This document shows, piece by piece, positions 1-12,556 of a stretch of DNA of 64,000 nt; position 1 is the stretch's first letter, and each line of letters opens with the position of its first letter. Both the position numbers and the translations under genes were made by a program. Where the stretch lies: contig OZ022242.1 in NCBI GenBank assembly GCA_963978895.1, positions 24,531,663 to 24,595,662 of the forward strand, written 5' to 3'. The notes beneath the pieces are model-generated. The model searched no databases. It saw only the letters and a program-made list of their open reading frames with translations, and was not told the origin of the DNA. The stretch comes from Erpobdella octoculata (taxonomy: Eukaryota; Annelida; Clitellata; Hirudinida; Erpobdellidae).

Positions 1-126
1 ACTTATTTTATCCTCTTAACTCCAGTTTATTTTATGTATGTTAATTTAATTACAGTTTCTAAATTTGGTTATTTTTATTAATATCCTTCTATTAAGATAA
101 TTCCATGAGAATATTAGTTTATTTGT

Positions 127-720
<594 letters not shown>

Positions 721-2055
721 ATGTAGCTAAAAGTTAATACATACAGTAAATAATAATAATAATTAAAATCGGGACGATGAACGTCAAAATAAGCAGAACA
801 TAAATAAAAAATAATCAAATCAGAATAAAAATACTTTGAAAAATATATTAATTTAAATCGAGAGATAATAATTTAAATTTAAATTCATAAAATTCATTAA
901 GAGTTTCATGAAATGTGAAACAGACAAAGAAGCTTTTTTATCATATCAAATTATTTTCCCTCAAGATCACACACACCATCACAAACTTAACCAGGCTGGT
1001 AATTAGAGGTCCAGAAATCAATGTCATCTCCTTCGTCTAATTGTATTATTAATGTTATCAGTTAAGTGAGCAAAGCTCAACGGACCAGATATCTCCCCTG
1101 AAACACATGCACCCTCAACTGACACTCCCGAAAACCCGTCATCTACCTGAGAAATCTCCCCACCACCCTTTATCCTGTGCATTCGGACGGAATCATGGCA
1201 ACCGGATAAACAACCATCATCATACACAAACTCTGTTCGATCAACGAGACTTCCACCAGGCAATCCCGACAAGCAACATGTATCTACAGTTTTTAATCCC
1301 TGCTACAAGTCATCTGTAGATGAGGCGCCTTTTTTATCACCATCACTGTTACATATTTCAGAGGCTTGGGAAGAAGAAAAACATACATTTTCACAAATTT
1401 TGGCTTGCTTATCAAACTGATACTGAAGTGCAAACTTGTAGAAGGATGAATATCTTTGCATTTTAAACCTAGCAGCATGCTATCTGTATGTGATTATATA
1501 TTTTATATATTACCTCTATATATTTCCAAATAAACTTGGTGAATTAAAAAACAGTTTGGTTGGTGAGTGTGGTTGATAAACCTGGTGAATAAAAAAAACA
1601 CGCCCTTAATTTTGTAAAGTTTTCAATTTATAGGTTTCATAATTTTCTAATTTTCATTTATCTCTTTATTAATTACTTTTAAACTTGATCAATTTTTTAT
1701 GAATATTTTGAAACATCCCGCTAAAGTTATAACCAGGACTTTCTTCGTTTAGTTTGTATAAAATTTTAACTATTTTTGAATTAATTTTTTATGTTTATAA
1801 TCTGTTTAATAATTCATTATTAACAACTTTGGTTTAAAAAGATGTAATTAATTATTAATTTTATTTTTCATGCTGCTGGTAGTTTATAATTTATAATTTT
1901 TAAATTGATTTGAAAGTCATTCTAAACATAAGCTAGTACTTTCTTTTTTTCTCCGCGTTTTTTCACACTTTAATGCTAATTTTGCTTTGTTTTGATTGGT
2001 CGATGCTGTAAACGAGCTTCTCCCCCATGGGATAACATTTTTGTAACCAAGAGAA
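721..2055. other. non-coding stretch, no feature recognised
   Basis: AT-rich sequence without a reading frame that looks like a protein. Short open frames on both strands around 1024-1480 have no recognisable motif and overlap each other. Confidence 0.5.
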
Positions 2056-2235
2056 CTATTTTTAAATCCTTTATATTATTTTCGATTGTCTTCCCGTCTG
2101 TCTGTCTGTCTTCCTGTCGGTCACAAACTTTGAGTCTCAAAATTAACTCACTTCCCGTTATCCGATCGAGCTGAAATTTGGCACATCGACTTGGGCTGCG
2201 AGACAATTGAATCTATCAAAATTTCAGTTTGATCG
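2056..2235 (+). repeat. probable dispersed repeat with GTCT run
   Basis: A (GTCT)n run (about 2095-2115) is followed by CGGTCACAAACTTTGAGTCT and the motif CCGATCGAGCTGAAATTTGG. Text of this style (query-like 'GATCGAGCTGAAATTTGG') is typical of ends of non-autonomous mobile elements in invertebrates. No second copy was found in this window, so the call rests on resemblance only. Confidence 0.3.
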
Positions 2236-2436
2236 GATATTGTATAATTAAGTTTTTCAAAAAACACCAAATTTTAACGGATTTTTAATTTTTGAATTTG
2301 GCTCTGGGCTGTAAAAGGATTTAGTAATTAAAAATCTAGGATCGTATATAAAGACTTTATAATAAAAACTTTGTTTTTATGGGTTAGTTTTTTTAGGATT
2401 AATTAACTCCGGCTCGGTCCGTCAAATTAAATAATC

Positions 2437-3335
2437 ACCGATGATCTGGTGTATGAATTTAAATGTCCAATTCAACATTGTAAGGTGAATAAATACATCG
2501 GATCCACAATGACTACTTTGTCAAGGCACCTCACCATGCATTAGCAAAACGGTAGTATCTTGCAACGTTTTAATACAACTCACGGCCGCGCTTTGAAACG
2601 TGAAATTCTCGTTGACAATGTACGCGTTATTGCTAGAGAGAAAGACGTCAGACAGTTGAGAATTAAAAAGGCTCTAATAATCTTACAACAGAGGCCAGAA
2701 ATCAACAAGCAGTTTGATAAATTTCCGCACGTCCTTACATTGTACGATTGGGGACAAAAACGAATCGTGGTGAAGAAATGAATACAACAAATAAAGTAGT
2801 TGATGACAATTGTATCAATGTTTTCCGGATGCTACAAAGAAAAAATCCTGTTTCACAGGACGTTGTTGGAGAGAAAGTTGATGAGTCCATTGATCCAATT
2901 TCAGAGTTGAACTAACGGCTTCAGAGGAAATAGAAGAAGTAAAGATAGCTTTCGACAGAGCTGATGAAGAGACCGATCCGCAACTACGGTTTTATTAAAA
3001 ATATTAACATCACTGAAAGACGACGAATGAAATAGACCTTTAGATGATTGAATGAATGAATAAGCATTGGTTGTTGCGCTGACTTGTTTTGAGTTGATTG
3101 TTGATCGTATTTTGTGACGTGTAAGACCAAATTATTATAGTTAGGAATGAATATATATAGAGTGGGAAAAATACATTATGTGACTTTTAGTTCTATGAAT
3201 ATTTTCTTTTCATTATATGACTTTAAGTTCTTTGCGGATTTTGTTTACAATAAGCCTTGAAAACGCGTCGGCCATAATTAAATAAAGTTATAAATAATGA
3301 ACTGTTTTCGGTTGAAATTGTACAAAAGAATTTTC
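2437..3335 (+). pseudogene. Penelope-like element C-terminus and 3' region (decayed)
   Basis: The translation from 2437 shows the end of a PLE protein: a cysteine/histidine motif CPIQHC, then the GIY-YIG endonuclease signature YIGSTMTTLSRHLTMH, broken by a stop, then RIKKALIILQQRPEINKQFD, which is the typical PLE C-terminal stretch. From about 2690 the sequence matches 9080-9740 closely, including the 3' untranslated part, so both are copies of one PLE family. The hammerhead-like site is reduced here to GCC-TTGAAAACGCGTC-GGC (3254-3272) with stem II lost. The reverse transcriptase domain is absent (5' truncated) and there are several stops. The copy ends where the hexanucleotide array begins. 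Confidence 0.7.
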
Positions 3336-3339
3336 GTAA

Positions 3340-4012
3340 TAAACATAGACATAGACATAGACATAGACATAGACATAGACATAGACATGGACATAGACAA
3401 ACACATAGACATAGACATAGACACAGACACAGACACAGACACAGACACAGACACAGACACAAACACAAACACAAACATAAACATAAACATAAACATAAAC
3501 ATAAACATAAACATAAACATAAACATAAACATAAACATAAACATAAACATAAACATAAACATAAACATAAACATAAACATAAACATAAACATAAACATAA
3601 ACATAAACATAAACATAAACATAAACATAAACATAAACATAAACATAGACATAGACATAGACATAGACATAGACATAGACATAGACATAGACATAGACAT
3701 AGACATAAACCTAAACAAACATAAACATAAACGTAAACGTAAACAAAAACGTAAACGTAAACGTAAACGTAAACGTAAACGTAAACGTAAACGTAAACAT
3801 AAACGTAAACGTAAACGTAAACGTAAACGTAAACGTAAACGTAAACGTGAACGTGAACGTGAACGTGAACGTAAACGTAAACGTGAACGTGAACGTGAAC
3901 GTAAACGTAAACGTAAACGTAAAGGTAAACATAAACATAAACATAAACATAAACATAAACATAAACATAAACATAAACATAAACATAAACATAAACATAA
4001 ACATAAACATAA
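3340..4012. repeat. mosaic hexanucleotide satellite (ACATAR/ACGTRA)n
   Basis: About 670 bp of 6-bp units in blocks: ACATAG, then ACACAG, then about 28 copies of ACATAA, ACATAG again, a scrambled junction near 3705-3730, then ACGTAA with interspersed ACGTGA, and ACATAA to the end. The frame of six is kept almost throughout, so long open frames such as repeated KR, NI or CL dipeptides are artefacts. Confidence 0.95.
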
Positions 4013-4073
4013 TTGGTAAGAGCGCTTGTATTTAGGCAAGGCGGTGTTGCCGTAGACACGTGGGTTCGATTCC
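4013..4073 (+). mobile_element. tRNA-derived SINE fragment
   Basis: AATTGGTAAGAGCGCTTG (part of an A box) is followed 40 bases later by GTGGGTTCGATTCC (B box). A nearly identical but longer copy lies on the minus strand at 36262-36440. The 5' end of the tRNA-like head is cut off by the hexanucleotide array and the 3' part is replaced by TA repeats. Confidence 0.75.
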
Positions 4074-4451
<378 letters not shown>

Positions 4452-4452
<1 letters not shown>

Positions 4453-5070
4453 TAGCAGGATACCCGGCGTTTCCCGATTGTGTTAGAAGTATTTCTATCG
4501 TTTTTCTTTCTTGTTCCTGTTTTTCTTCCCCGCTTGCTCTCCGCTCCCGATCGCTTTTCCGTTCCCGTTTGCTCTCCGTTCTCGGTTGCTCTGCCCGGAG
4601 GTTTTAGAGGTTTTTTTATCGTTTTTCTCTCTCGCTCCAGTTTCTCTCACAGCACCCGGTCGTTTTCCCGTTCCGGCTTGCTTTCCCGTTCTCACTTGCT
4701 TTCCCGTTCCCGGTTACTTTTGTGCTCCCGGTGTCTTTCCCGCTCTCCGTCGCTTTTCCGTTCTCGGTCGCTTTCTTGCTCCTGGCTGCTTTCCCCCGCT
4801 CCCGATTGCTTTCCCGCTTCCGCTTGCTTTCCTCTTCCTAGTCGCTTTCCCTTTCCTGCTTGCTCCTTCGTTCTCGGTCGCTTTTTCGTTCCCGCTTATT
4901 CTCTAGTTCCAGTTTCCGCTCCCGCTCCGCTAATTTTGTGAAAAAAATTAATTTTTTTCACTAAAACTTTCTTCTATTGACTCAGAAGGTTGTATGAAAA
5001 TTTCATTACGATCGGATGAATGGTGTAGCAATGCATGAAGAACATACCCCCACACACACACACACAGACA
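4452..5070 (+). mobile_element. Helitron-like non-autonomous repeat with GC-rich minisatellite
   Basis: Starts TTAGCAGGATACCCGGCG beside a TA array, a decayed form of the ACTAGCGGGGTTACCCGGCG terminus seen at 36113 (minus strand), 35206 and 40479. It continues through about 400 bp of degenerate units of the type TTTCCCGTTCCCGGTCGC, then CCGCTCCCGCTCCGCT, then a 130-bp conserved end reading GTGAAAATTTCATTACGATCGG in related copies, and closes at a CA run (5051-5068). This is the only copy in the window holding both ends and the minisatellite in one piece. Confidence 0.6.
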
Positions 5071-7225
5071 GTCATTTTTATAAATAATTTATAATAATGA
5101 ACTACTGTGTAATGCTGCATTGCATAGATTCATTAACGCTTCGGTCAGTGGTTGTGAAGGTAAGTAAATTTGTTTTTAAATAAATTTACATATAAATATA
5201 AATTAATTTATAATTAAATTTTAAAAAAATTTTTATAGTTTTTTTTTATTTGTTTTAGATATAAATATCAAACAAATTTCTGTGTGGTTTAGTGGCGCCC
5301 ATTATTTTTGTTCTTGTTCTTTTATCGAACCGGAATTAATCGCAACTGGCGTTTCTTAAATTTTATTTAGCTAAATAGGCTGGTTAGTTGATGGATATTA
5401 ATGACACTCTAATTTGAAAAGTATTTACTCATTATTTTAAGCGTATTTAGTGAAAGAGCGATAATGTACGGAACCGTGCCAATCCAAGAATAATATAGAG
5501 TGTTAGCTCATTTCAGAAGTTGTTTTCTTCATTTCATTATACACTATATTGATGATATGAATTCATGAAGACTTGAGGACACTCCAACATGAACTTTTAT
5601 CGGCTAAGAAAGTATATTTCAACTCAGCTAAAGAAGATATATATTTAACCATTTCAGTTGAAAACACAACATTCACCTGGCAATGATCTGTCAATCAACT
5701 CATGGGGACAAACTGAAGATTAATATAATTGATCCTGTGAACAAAAACCATCTTCCTCATTTTCTACCAGTCATACCTTAAAAAATATTTACAACAATTT
5801 TCAGTAAAAAATTGTTGTGTCCAGAATTTTAAAGAAGCCTGCATCATGGTTCCAGAGCAGACTTTAGTGCAGTTCAACCATAAAGCACTTGGCGACAGAA
5901 ATTCTAGCATCGATTTTTTTTGCTATTCAACACATGTTTATTTATCGTTTACCTATCAGTTCTCTTCATAACCGCCAGAGACTCAAATCATCATCGACAA
6001 GAACAACTGTTTGTGCTGGTTTTGTGACGCTCAGTACTTGACGACAAAAATTTTAGCATCATCTGGCCCAGAGCTTAGAATGACCATCGAGATCATCGGG
6101 CCAAAAATTGTAAAGCAAGATGCAAAATACGTTCAGACTCAATTTTTCTAGCTATTCGACACACATGTTCTTTTATCATTTACCTATCAGTTTTCTTCAT
6201 GACTTCCAGAGACTCAGATCATCATCGACAACAACTGTTTGTGTTGGTTTTGTGACGCTCAGCACTTGACTTTTAGCATCATCGGCCAAGAACTTAGAAT
6301 GACCTTTCATTTTCTATTCCATCGAGATCATCTTAAATGGAGTTTATAAGACTAATTAATTATTGGCTTGGTCAGCTTCAGTCTGATAATTTATAGTCTC
6401 GTCTTGGATAGTTTTATCAAATTTCAGAAGCAACTATTACACTTCAATGCACCAGGTGCTGGAGAGCGATAGAAAGATTCGAGCTTTGTCCTTAAGTTCT
6501 CTAAATTTTTGTTTTATGACAACATTACCTTTAAAGAAGATACAATGTCAACTTTAGTTTCCAAAGAGCAATACAACACAACAAATTTTATAGTTTAAAA
6601 ACTTTTCATGGATGGACATTTGTTAGCCGGTGAAGCTCGTGGGCAAAAAACATGGTACGGGAGCATTGATTTACCAACAAAGTCACATCGTTTGCAAGCC
6701 TTTCCACATTTTAATCAAAATATAAGTGGAGAAAATAACAAGAGAAGCAAACAAGAATAATAGAGCTAAAGAAGAAAAATAGATAAACTAATAAATTGCA
6801 CTTGACAACATTTTAGCTTAGATTATTTTGTGTTTTAAAATAAACTATTTGAGAGTTAATTGTCAAATAATAAATGTTTTATTTATGTCTTTCAGTTGTT
6901 CAAGTTTTAAATAATAAAAGTTGTCAAAGTTTTTATAACATGTAGCTCTCTCAAACAGCCAAGCGTAACGCGATACAATCGCCCCACGTGGCAGATACCG
7001 CCGTGGCAGATTTGTGTCCAGATAGCTTTTATTTAAAAGTCCACGAGGAAAGTACTGACCAGCTACACAGTGAACATTCTAATATACTAAGAAGTTCAGA
7101 GCTACACCGTGAAACGAGAGTGCCCAACAGCACATGCGCACATATAAAGTTCTGACATTTCTGGAGGATAGTGGGAAAGTCCGAAGCTAAGTGATGCACT
7201 TACATATGGTCAATGAGGTTAAACA
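5071..7225. other. non-coding stretch with an internal duplication
   Basis: No protein could be recognised. A segment at about 5907-6120 is repeated with many differences at about 6139-6312. Shared blocks include TTTACCTATCAGTT, CCAGAGACTCA, ATCATCATCGACAA and GGTTTTGTGACGCTCAG. The rest is unique AT-rich sequence. Confidence 0.5.
5907..6312. repeat. diverged tandem duplication, unit about 230 bp
   Basis: Two imperfect copies of a non-coding block with the same order of short identical words. The second copy has small deletions. Confidence 0.7.
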
Positions 7226-7392
7226 ATGTCAACTCTGCTACCATCATTGATCACTCAACACAGTTGGACTGATGTGGTGGAAACTGTGAGGCAGTACACA
7301 GCTGTAATGGAACATCCAGATGGGGAAACGGTTTATAACAAATCGCTTTGTCAAGTTTTGGTTAGATCACCCTCTACTTCTTTCACCGGCAG
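7226..7392 (+). other. possible coding exon, function unknown
   Basis: ATG at 7226 opens a 55-codon frame with balanced amino-acid composition that stops only across a good donor site (CAG then GTAAGC at 7393). This could be the first exon of an unrecognised gene or an old transposon exon. No partner exon was identified downstream, and no domain is recognised. Chance is a real alternative. Confidence 0.2.
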
Positions 7393-7957
7393 GTAAGCCA
7401 GAGCATCCAACATTCCCCAAAAATGCTTCACTCGATGTTTATCTTTATAAGCTTTTGACAGCCCCAGCTGCTGCACCTTAACATGGAAAACTCTTGCAAA
7501 ACCACAAATTCATACTACTACATTATTTTATTTAGTTTCATCTGTCAGAGAAAACGTCATATCAGAAAAAAAAATTACAACAGGGGGGGGGAAATGTTCG
7601 TGGAGAAATGTCCTAGGGTCTGTCAGGAGGGAAATGTCCAGGGAGAAAATGTCCTACATTAAAGATTCAAATTATTATAACTAACAATAAAATAAATGAA
7701 AAATTTCTATAACCATTTCAGATCCAATGACAAATATAAATATATTACTTATTTGGAGCGCTGTTACCACTACCAGATGCGGATCATCAGTTTTTACAAA
7801 TTTATTTCATGGGAAATTTGAATTGAACAGCATTGTGCTCGCAATCCAACTATGAAGCGAACTATTGTGCAATAATTGCAAACGTTTCTTCGTCAGAACA
7901 ATAATTCAATGGCTCCTATCACCGACTTTTGCGATCACACCGACACTTTTTGAAATG

Positions 7958-8083
7958 TCGGTGTCAACGCCAACCAGTCGGTGTCAACGCCAACCAGTCG
8001 GTGTCAACGCTAACCAGTAGGTGTCAACGCTAACCAGTCGGTGTCAACGCCAACCAGTCGGTGTCAACGCCAACCAGTTGGTG
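7958..8083. repeat. 20-bp minisatellite, six units
   Basis: Six units of TCGGTGTCAACGCCAACCAG (7958-8077) plus a partial seventh. Differences are single C/T or C/A changes, so the array is young. Confidence 0.95.
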
Positions 8084-8335
8084 GGAAAATAAGTCATTAA
8101 GATGAAAAAAGAAATTTTTATTAACAATAATAGAACTATTTTTTGTTCTTAGTTTCAATGAAACTGTTATTAATAAGTAACTTCATTAAAAATATTTTTT
8201 GTCTAATAAATGGTTATTACGTTATTTTGTATATATATTTATTTATAGAACATATATATGAACAATATTTTATATAATTCTAGATATGGGCATAGAGACA
8301 TATAGTTTGCGCCCATCATTTCCTTTATGTTTTAT

Positions 8336-8336
<1 letters not shown>

Positions 8337-8421
<85 letters not shown>
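8337..8421. repeat. (TA)n microsatellite
   Basis: Pure TA array. Confidence 0.97.
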
Positions 8422-8910
8422 CTCAAATACCACTGACTGACTCATCACGAAATCGCAAAAACCACTGAACGGATTGTAATGAATGTTGGAACATGTCTTT
8501 CTCACTAAGAAAGGGTTTTGACAAATTTGGCCTGGATCGCCTTATTTCGAAAAAAAATACAATGCGTAATCTGTTAGTATTGAAACGCGTCGGGGTTGGT
8601 AAAATGCTGACCGCGGACTTATTAATTAAATAAATGTTAAAAAATAAAAAATGTTTTTGTTATTTTATTTATTAATAATAATTACAATTAAAATTCAACC
8701 GAATACGTTATTTACTGAATCTTGGTTATTTATTAAGCCGAATCGTTGTGGTTGTTGGGTGACGAGTTTTTTTTCATTATATGAATTAAATGTTAAAAAA
8801 AAATTTAGAAAAATGTTTTGTAATTAATTATGATTTTAAATAAATACATATTTACAACTAAAATTCAACCGAATACGTTATTTACTGAATCTTGGTTATT
8901 TATTTTTAAT
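8422..8910. repeat. dispersed-repeat end and duplicated AT-rich block
   Basis: Next to the TA array is CTGACTGACTCATCACGAAA followed by CACTGAACGGATTG, a wording common at the ends of invertebrate non-autonomous elements. A block containing AAAATTCAACCGAATACG and TTACTGAATCTTGGTTATTT occurs twice, at about 8668-8735 and 8838-8905. No protein is seen. Confidence 0.5.
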
Positions 8911-8997
8911 AGTTGCGGTAATGTGTAATTGCGTAAAAGAATTCATATTTAGCTTACGTAACAACGTTTGAAGGCTTCAAGCAAGTTTTAGCCAGTT

Positions 8998-10170
<1,173 letters not shown>

Positions 10171-10325
10171 GCAAAGGATTATTTTGATTGACTAAAGCTG
10201 AAAAAAAAGAATTTATTAGTTAACGCTGTAATAATGTTAAAATCCGCTCATTTATCTCAACAGGTTATATTTATTTTAAATACTTGTAAGATTATAAATG
10301 CTTTATCACACACTGTTCAACAGCT

Positions 10326-11126
10326 GAAAAATGATGAAAGGTTTTTCGCCTGTCGCTTGTAGAGTACGGACGTATTTGCTGCTGCTCCTTTATTGCGTAC
10401 GTGACTTCGCTCACGTAGCGACCTTTGCGAAAGTTATTCGATTTCTAATCGAAATTTTGTTTAAATTAGTTTAATTAATTAATTTGAAATTAATTTAAAC
10501 GTTTATATACTGCTAAAGAAGTTCTGACTTCTACTTGTTGCATTCGGGAAATTCTGTTTTCCCGAATTGTTGCAGTTGGAAGTTCTGTCTTCCAGGAGGT
10601 TCTGCCCTCTTCAGAAGGAAGTTCCGTCTTCCTTCGACATTATCGCCACTTCACCAAAACTCTTCACCTTCAACTCCAGCGTCCCAGCCACTTCCATCTT
10701 CACTTCTGCCTTCTTCCACTCCACGTTCGACTTCTCTGACTCGTCTCTTTCTTCCTCTCAGCTTTTGAAAGAAAGAAGTTTCAGAAAGTTAAAGTCTTGA
10801 GCAAGAGTGTGGGCCGTGTCCCTTCAGTTTCCTCTTGAGTTTTTGAGAGGTTCGTTCGGAGGGCCAACGTTTTGAAGCGGTCATCTGGGTTTGAAACCCT
10901 TGAAGTTGTTTTGGAGTATTTGGCTTGATAAGGTAGTATCCTTAGATTTTTAGTTTTTACAGTACCTTCCGTACTGATTTTGGTTTTGTATTGTATTATT
11001 TAGAAAATATTTTGTTATATTTTGTTTTTTTGTACCTGTTTTACGAGAGTGTGTTTAGAACAGAGGACCATCGGCTTCTCCGTTGGGTCCGTTATTTCTT
11101 AATTAAGTTATTTAACGGCCCTCCGG
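10326..11126 (+). promoter_or_regulatory. LINE 5' leader (probable internal promoter region)
   Basis: Untranslated start of the LINE, with repeated wording around GGAAGTTCTGTCTTCC (10560-10640). LINEs of this type usually carry an internal promoter here; no specific promoter element could be recognised. Confidence 0.4.
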
Positions 11127-12473
11127 ATGGAGCCAATGATCGTGAATAGCGACAGTAAGGCTGCAAAGCCTCAGAAAAGAAAAACTGAGTCGACAGGATC
11201 TCTGGATCTCGAAGAACCGTCGACTCAAAATGATAATATGAGAAAAGAGAAAAAAATCTCTAGAGTTGAAGATGATGCTTTTCAACTAGGAAAGGAAGAA
11301 TTGCGAAAAACAAAAAAACTAGAGAAGAAGAAATCTTCAGGAAATGAAGAGATAGAGATGGATGCTATTTCAGAAGCATCAAAGATTGAGGCAGTGGAGC
11401 TGTTGATTTTGGAGGAGAGGACCAAGATCAACCCTTTCAAGATAGAGGAAGCTCTTAAAAATTTACTGAAATCTCCTCTGAAAGTGTATTCGAGAGGACG
11501 TCATCTCTCAGTAAGATGTTCTACCCAAATGGATGCTGACACTCTCAAGAAGGCTGAAAGTCTTGGAGGTTATAAAGTAAGAGTTTTTCTCAAGTTTAAA
11601 CCTCGACCGGTTGCAAAGCCAACAAAGAAGATGATCGTTCTTGGAGTACCTCATGAGATTCCATTGAACATCATCGAAGAGAAAGCTGGATGTCTTGAAG
11701 CCGCCAGGGTCAACAAGAAAGTGGATGGTCAACTCCAGCCGACAACTGCTGTGACTCTCGTTTACGACGTTGGTACCGTTGTACCAGAGAAGTTGTTTTT
11801 GGCGTATTTGGCATTCAAAATAAAGCCATACGTCAACGCACCAGTTCGTTGCTTCAAGTGCAACAACTTCGGACACGTTGCGAAATACTGCAGAGGAGAG
11901 ACTTCCTGCCCCAGATGCGCTGGACCACACGCCTTTAAAGATTGCAAGGCAGATCAAGCAGCAAAGCCCATCTGTGCTAGTTGTAAAAACACAGAACACT
12001 GCACAGGAGACAGAAGCTGCTCGAAATATGTAGCAGCAGTCACCCTCAACAAGATTGTTGCCACAAAGGGTGTATCCTATGCAGAGGCAGTGAAGTTGAA
12101 CAAGAAAACAGAATCATCTGCAGCACCAGCGACCACTTCGGTACCAACTCGACAGCAGCCAAGTATTCCAAAAGAAAGTCCTGTGGTGGTGAAGCAGTTC
12201 AAAGAAGCTTCCACTCAAACCTGCGAGATGGCGACACAAACGGAGGAAAAAGATTTTGAGCAACACTCCAAAAAAGATGCAGCAACTGGTTGTGATGACA
12301 ACTCAGTGTCACTTAGTCTACTTGCTCAGATCATCACAAACGGCACTGATGATGATCTCAAACCTCAGGGCAAAGGATGGAGTCAAAAAAAGTTTCAAAG
12401 AAATCCAATGTCGAATGAGAGAAGCCATGTATCGGACAATTCTGAGGTCAACACATGGTACACAAAAGGCTGA
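11127..12473 (+). CDS. LINE ORF1 protein, gag-like with CCHC zinc knuckles
   Basis: 448 residues from the ATG at 11127. The first 110 residues are lysine/glutamate-rich and probably disordered. The middle holds an RRM-like region of the kind found in gag-like LINE proteins (inferred). Three zinc knuckles follow: C242-x2-C245-x4-H250-x4-C255, C261-x2-C264-x3-H268-x4-C273, and a looser third from C283. The protein should bind the LINE RNA and form the particle that carries ORF2 protein. The C-terminal 130 residues are polar. It shares the same domain order and knuckle spacing with the 428-residue protein at 18490-19776, but the two clearly differ in sequence. Confidence 0.9.
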   Translation: MEPMIVNSDSKAAKPQKRKTESTGSLDLEEPSTQNDNMRKEKKISRVEDDAFQLGKEELRKTKKLEKKKSSGNEEIEMDAISEASKIEAVELLILEERTKINPFKIEEALKNLLKSPLKVYSRGRHLSVRCSTQMDADTLKKAESLGGYKVRVFLKFKPRPVAKPTKKMIVLGVPHEIPLNIIEEKAGCLEAARVNKKVDGQLQPTTAVTLVYDVGTVVPEKLFLAYLAFKIKPYVNAPVRCFKCNNFGHVAKYCRGETSCPRCAGPHAFKDCKADQAAKPICASCKNTEHCTGDRSCSKYVAAVTLNKIVATKGVSYAEAVKLNKKTESSAAPATTSVPTRQQPSIPKESPVVVKQFKEASTQTCEMATQTEEKDFEQHSKKDAATGCDDNSVSLSLLAQIITNGTDDDLKPQGKGWSQKKFQRNPMSNERSHVSDNSEVNTWYTKG

Positions 12474-12556
12474 TGAGTTAAAGAAACAGATGGCAATTAT
12501 TGCGTCGCAGTTTATCAAACCGCAATCGCGACCTAGTTCTGCTTCTTCACTCAAAC

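Noticed and set aside
2560..2781. Small host gene
   Set aside because: The sequence is the tail of a PLE protein and is repeated at 9079.
3223..4059. Long open frames on both strands (repeated CL, VY, MF, KR, NI dipeptides)
   Set aside because: They arise because the 6-bp repeat has no stop codon in several phases; no domain, and all frames are open together.
11508..11999. Minus-strand frame of 163 residues within LINE ORF1
   Set aside because: Shadow of ORF1; no domain. Other frames inside 12500-16411 were rejected for the same reason.
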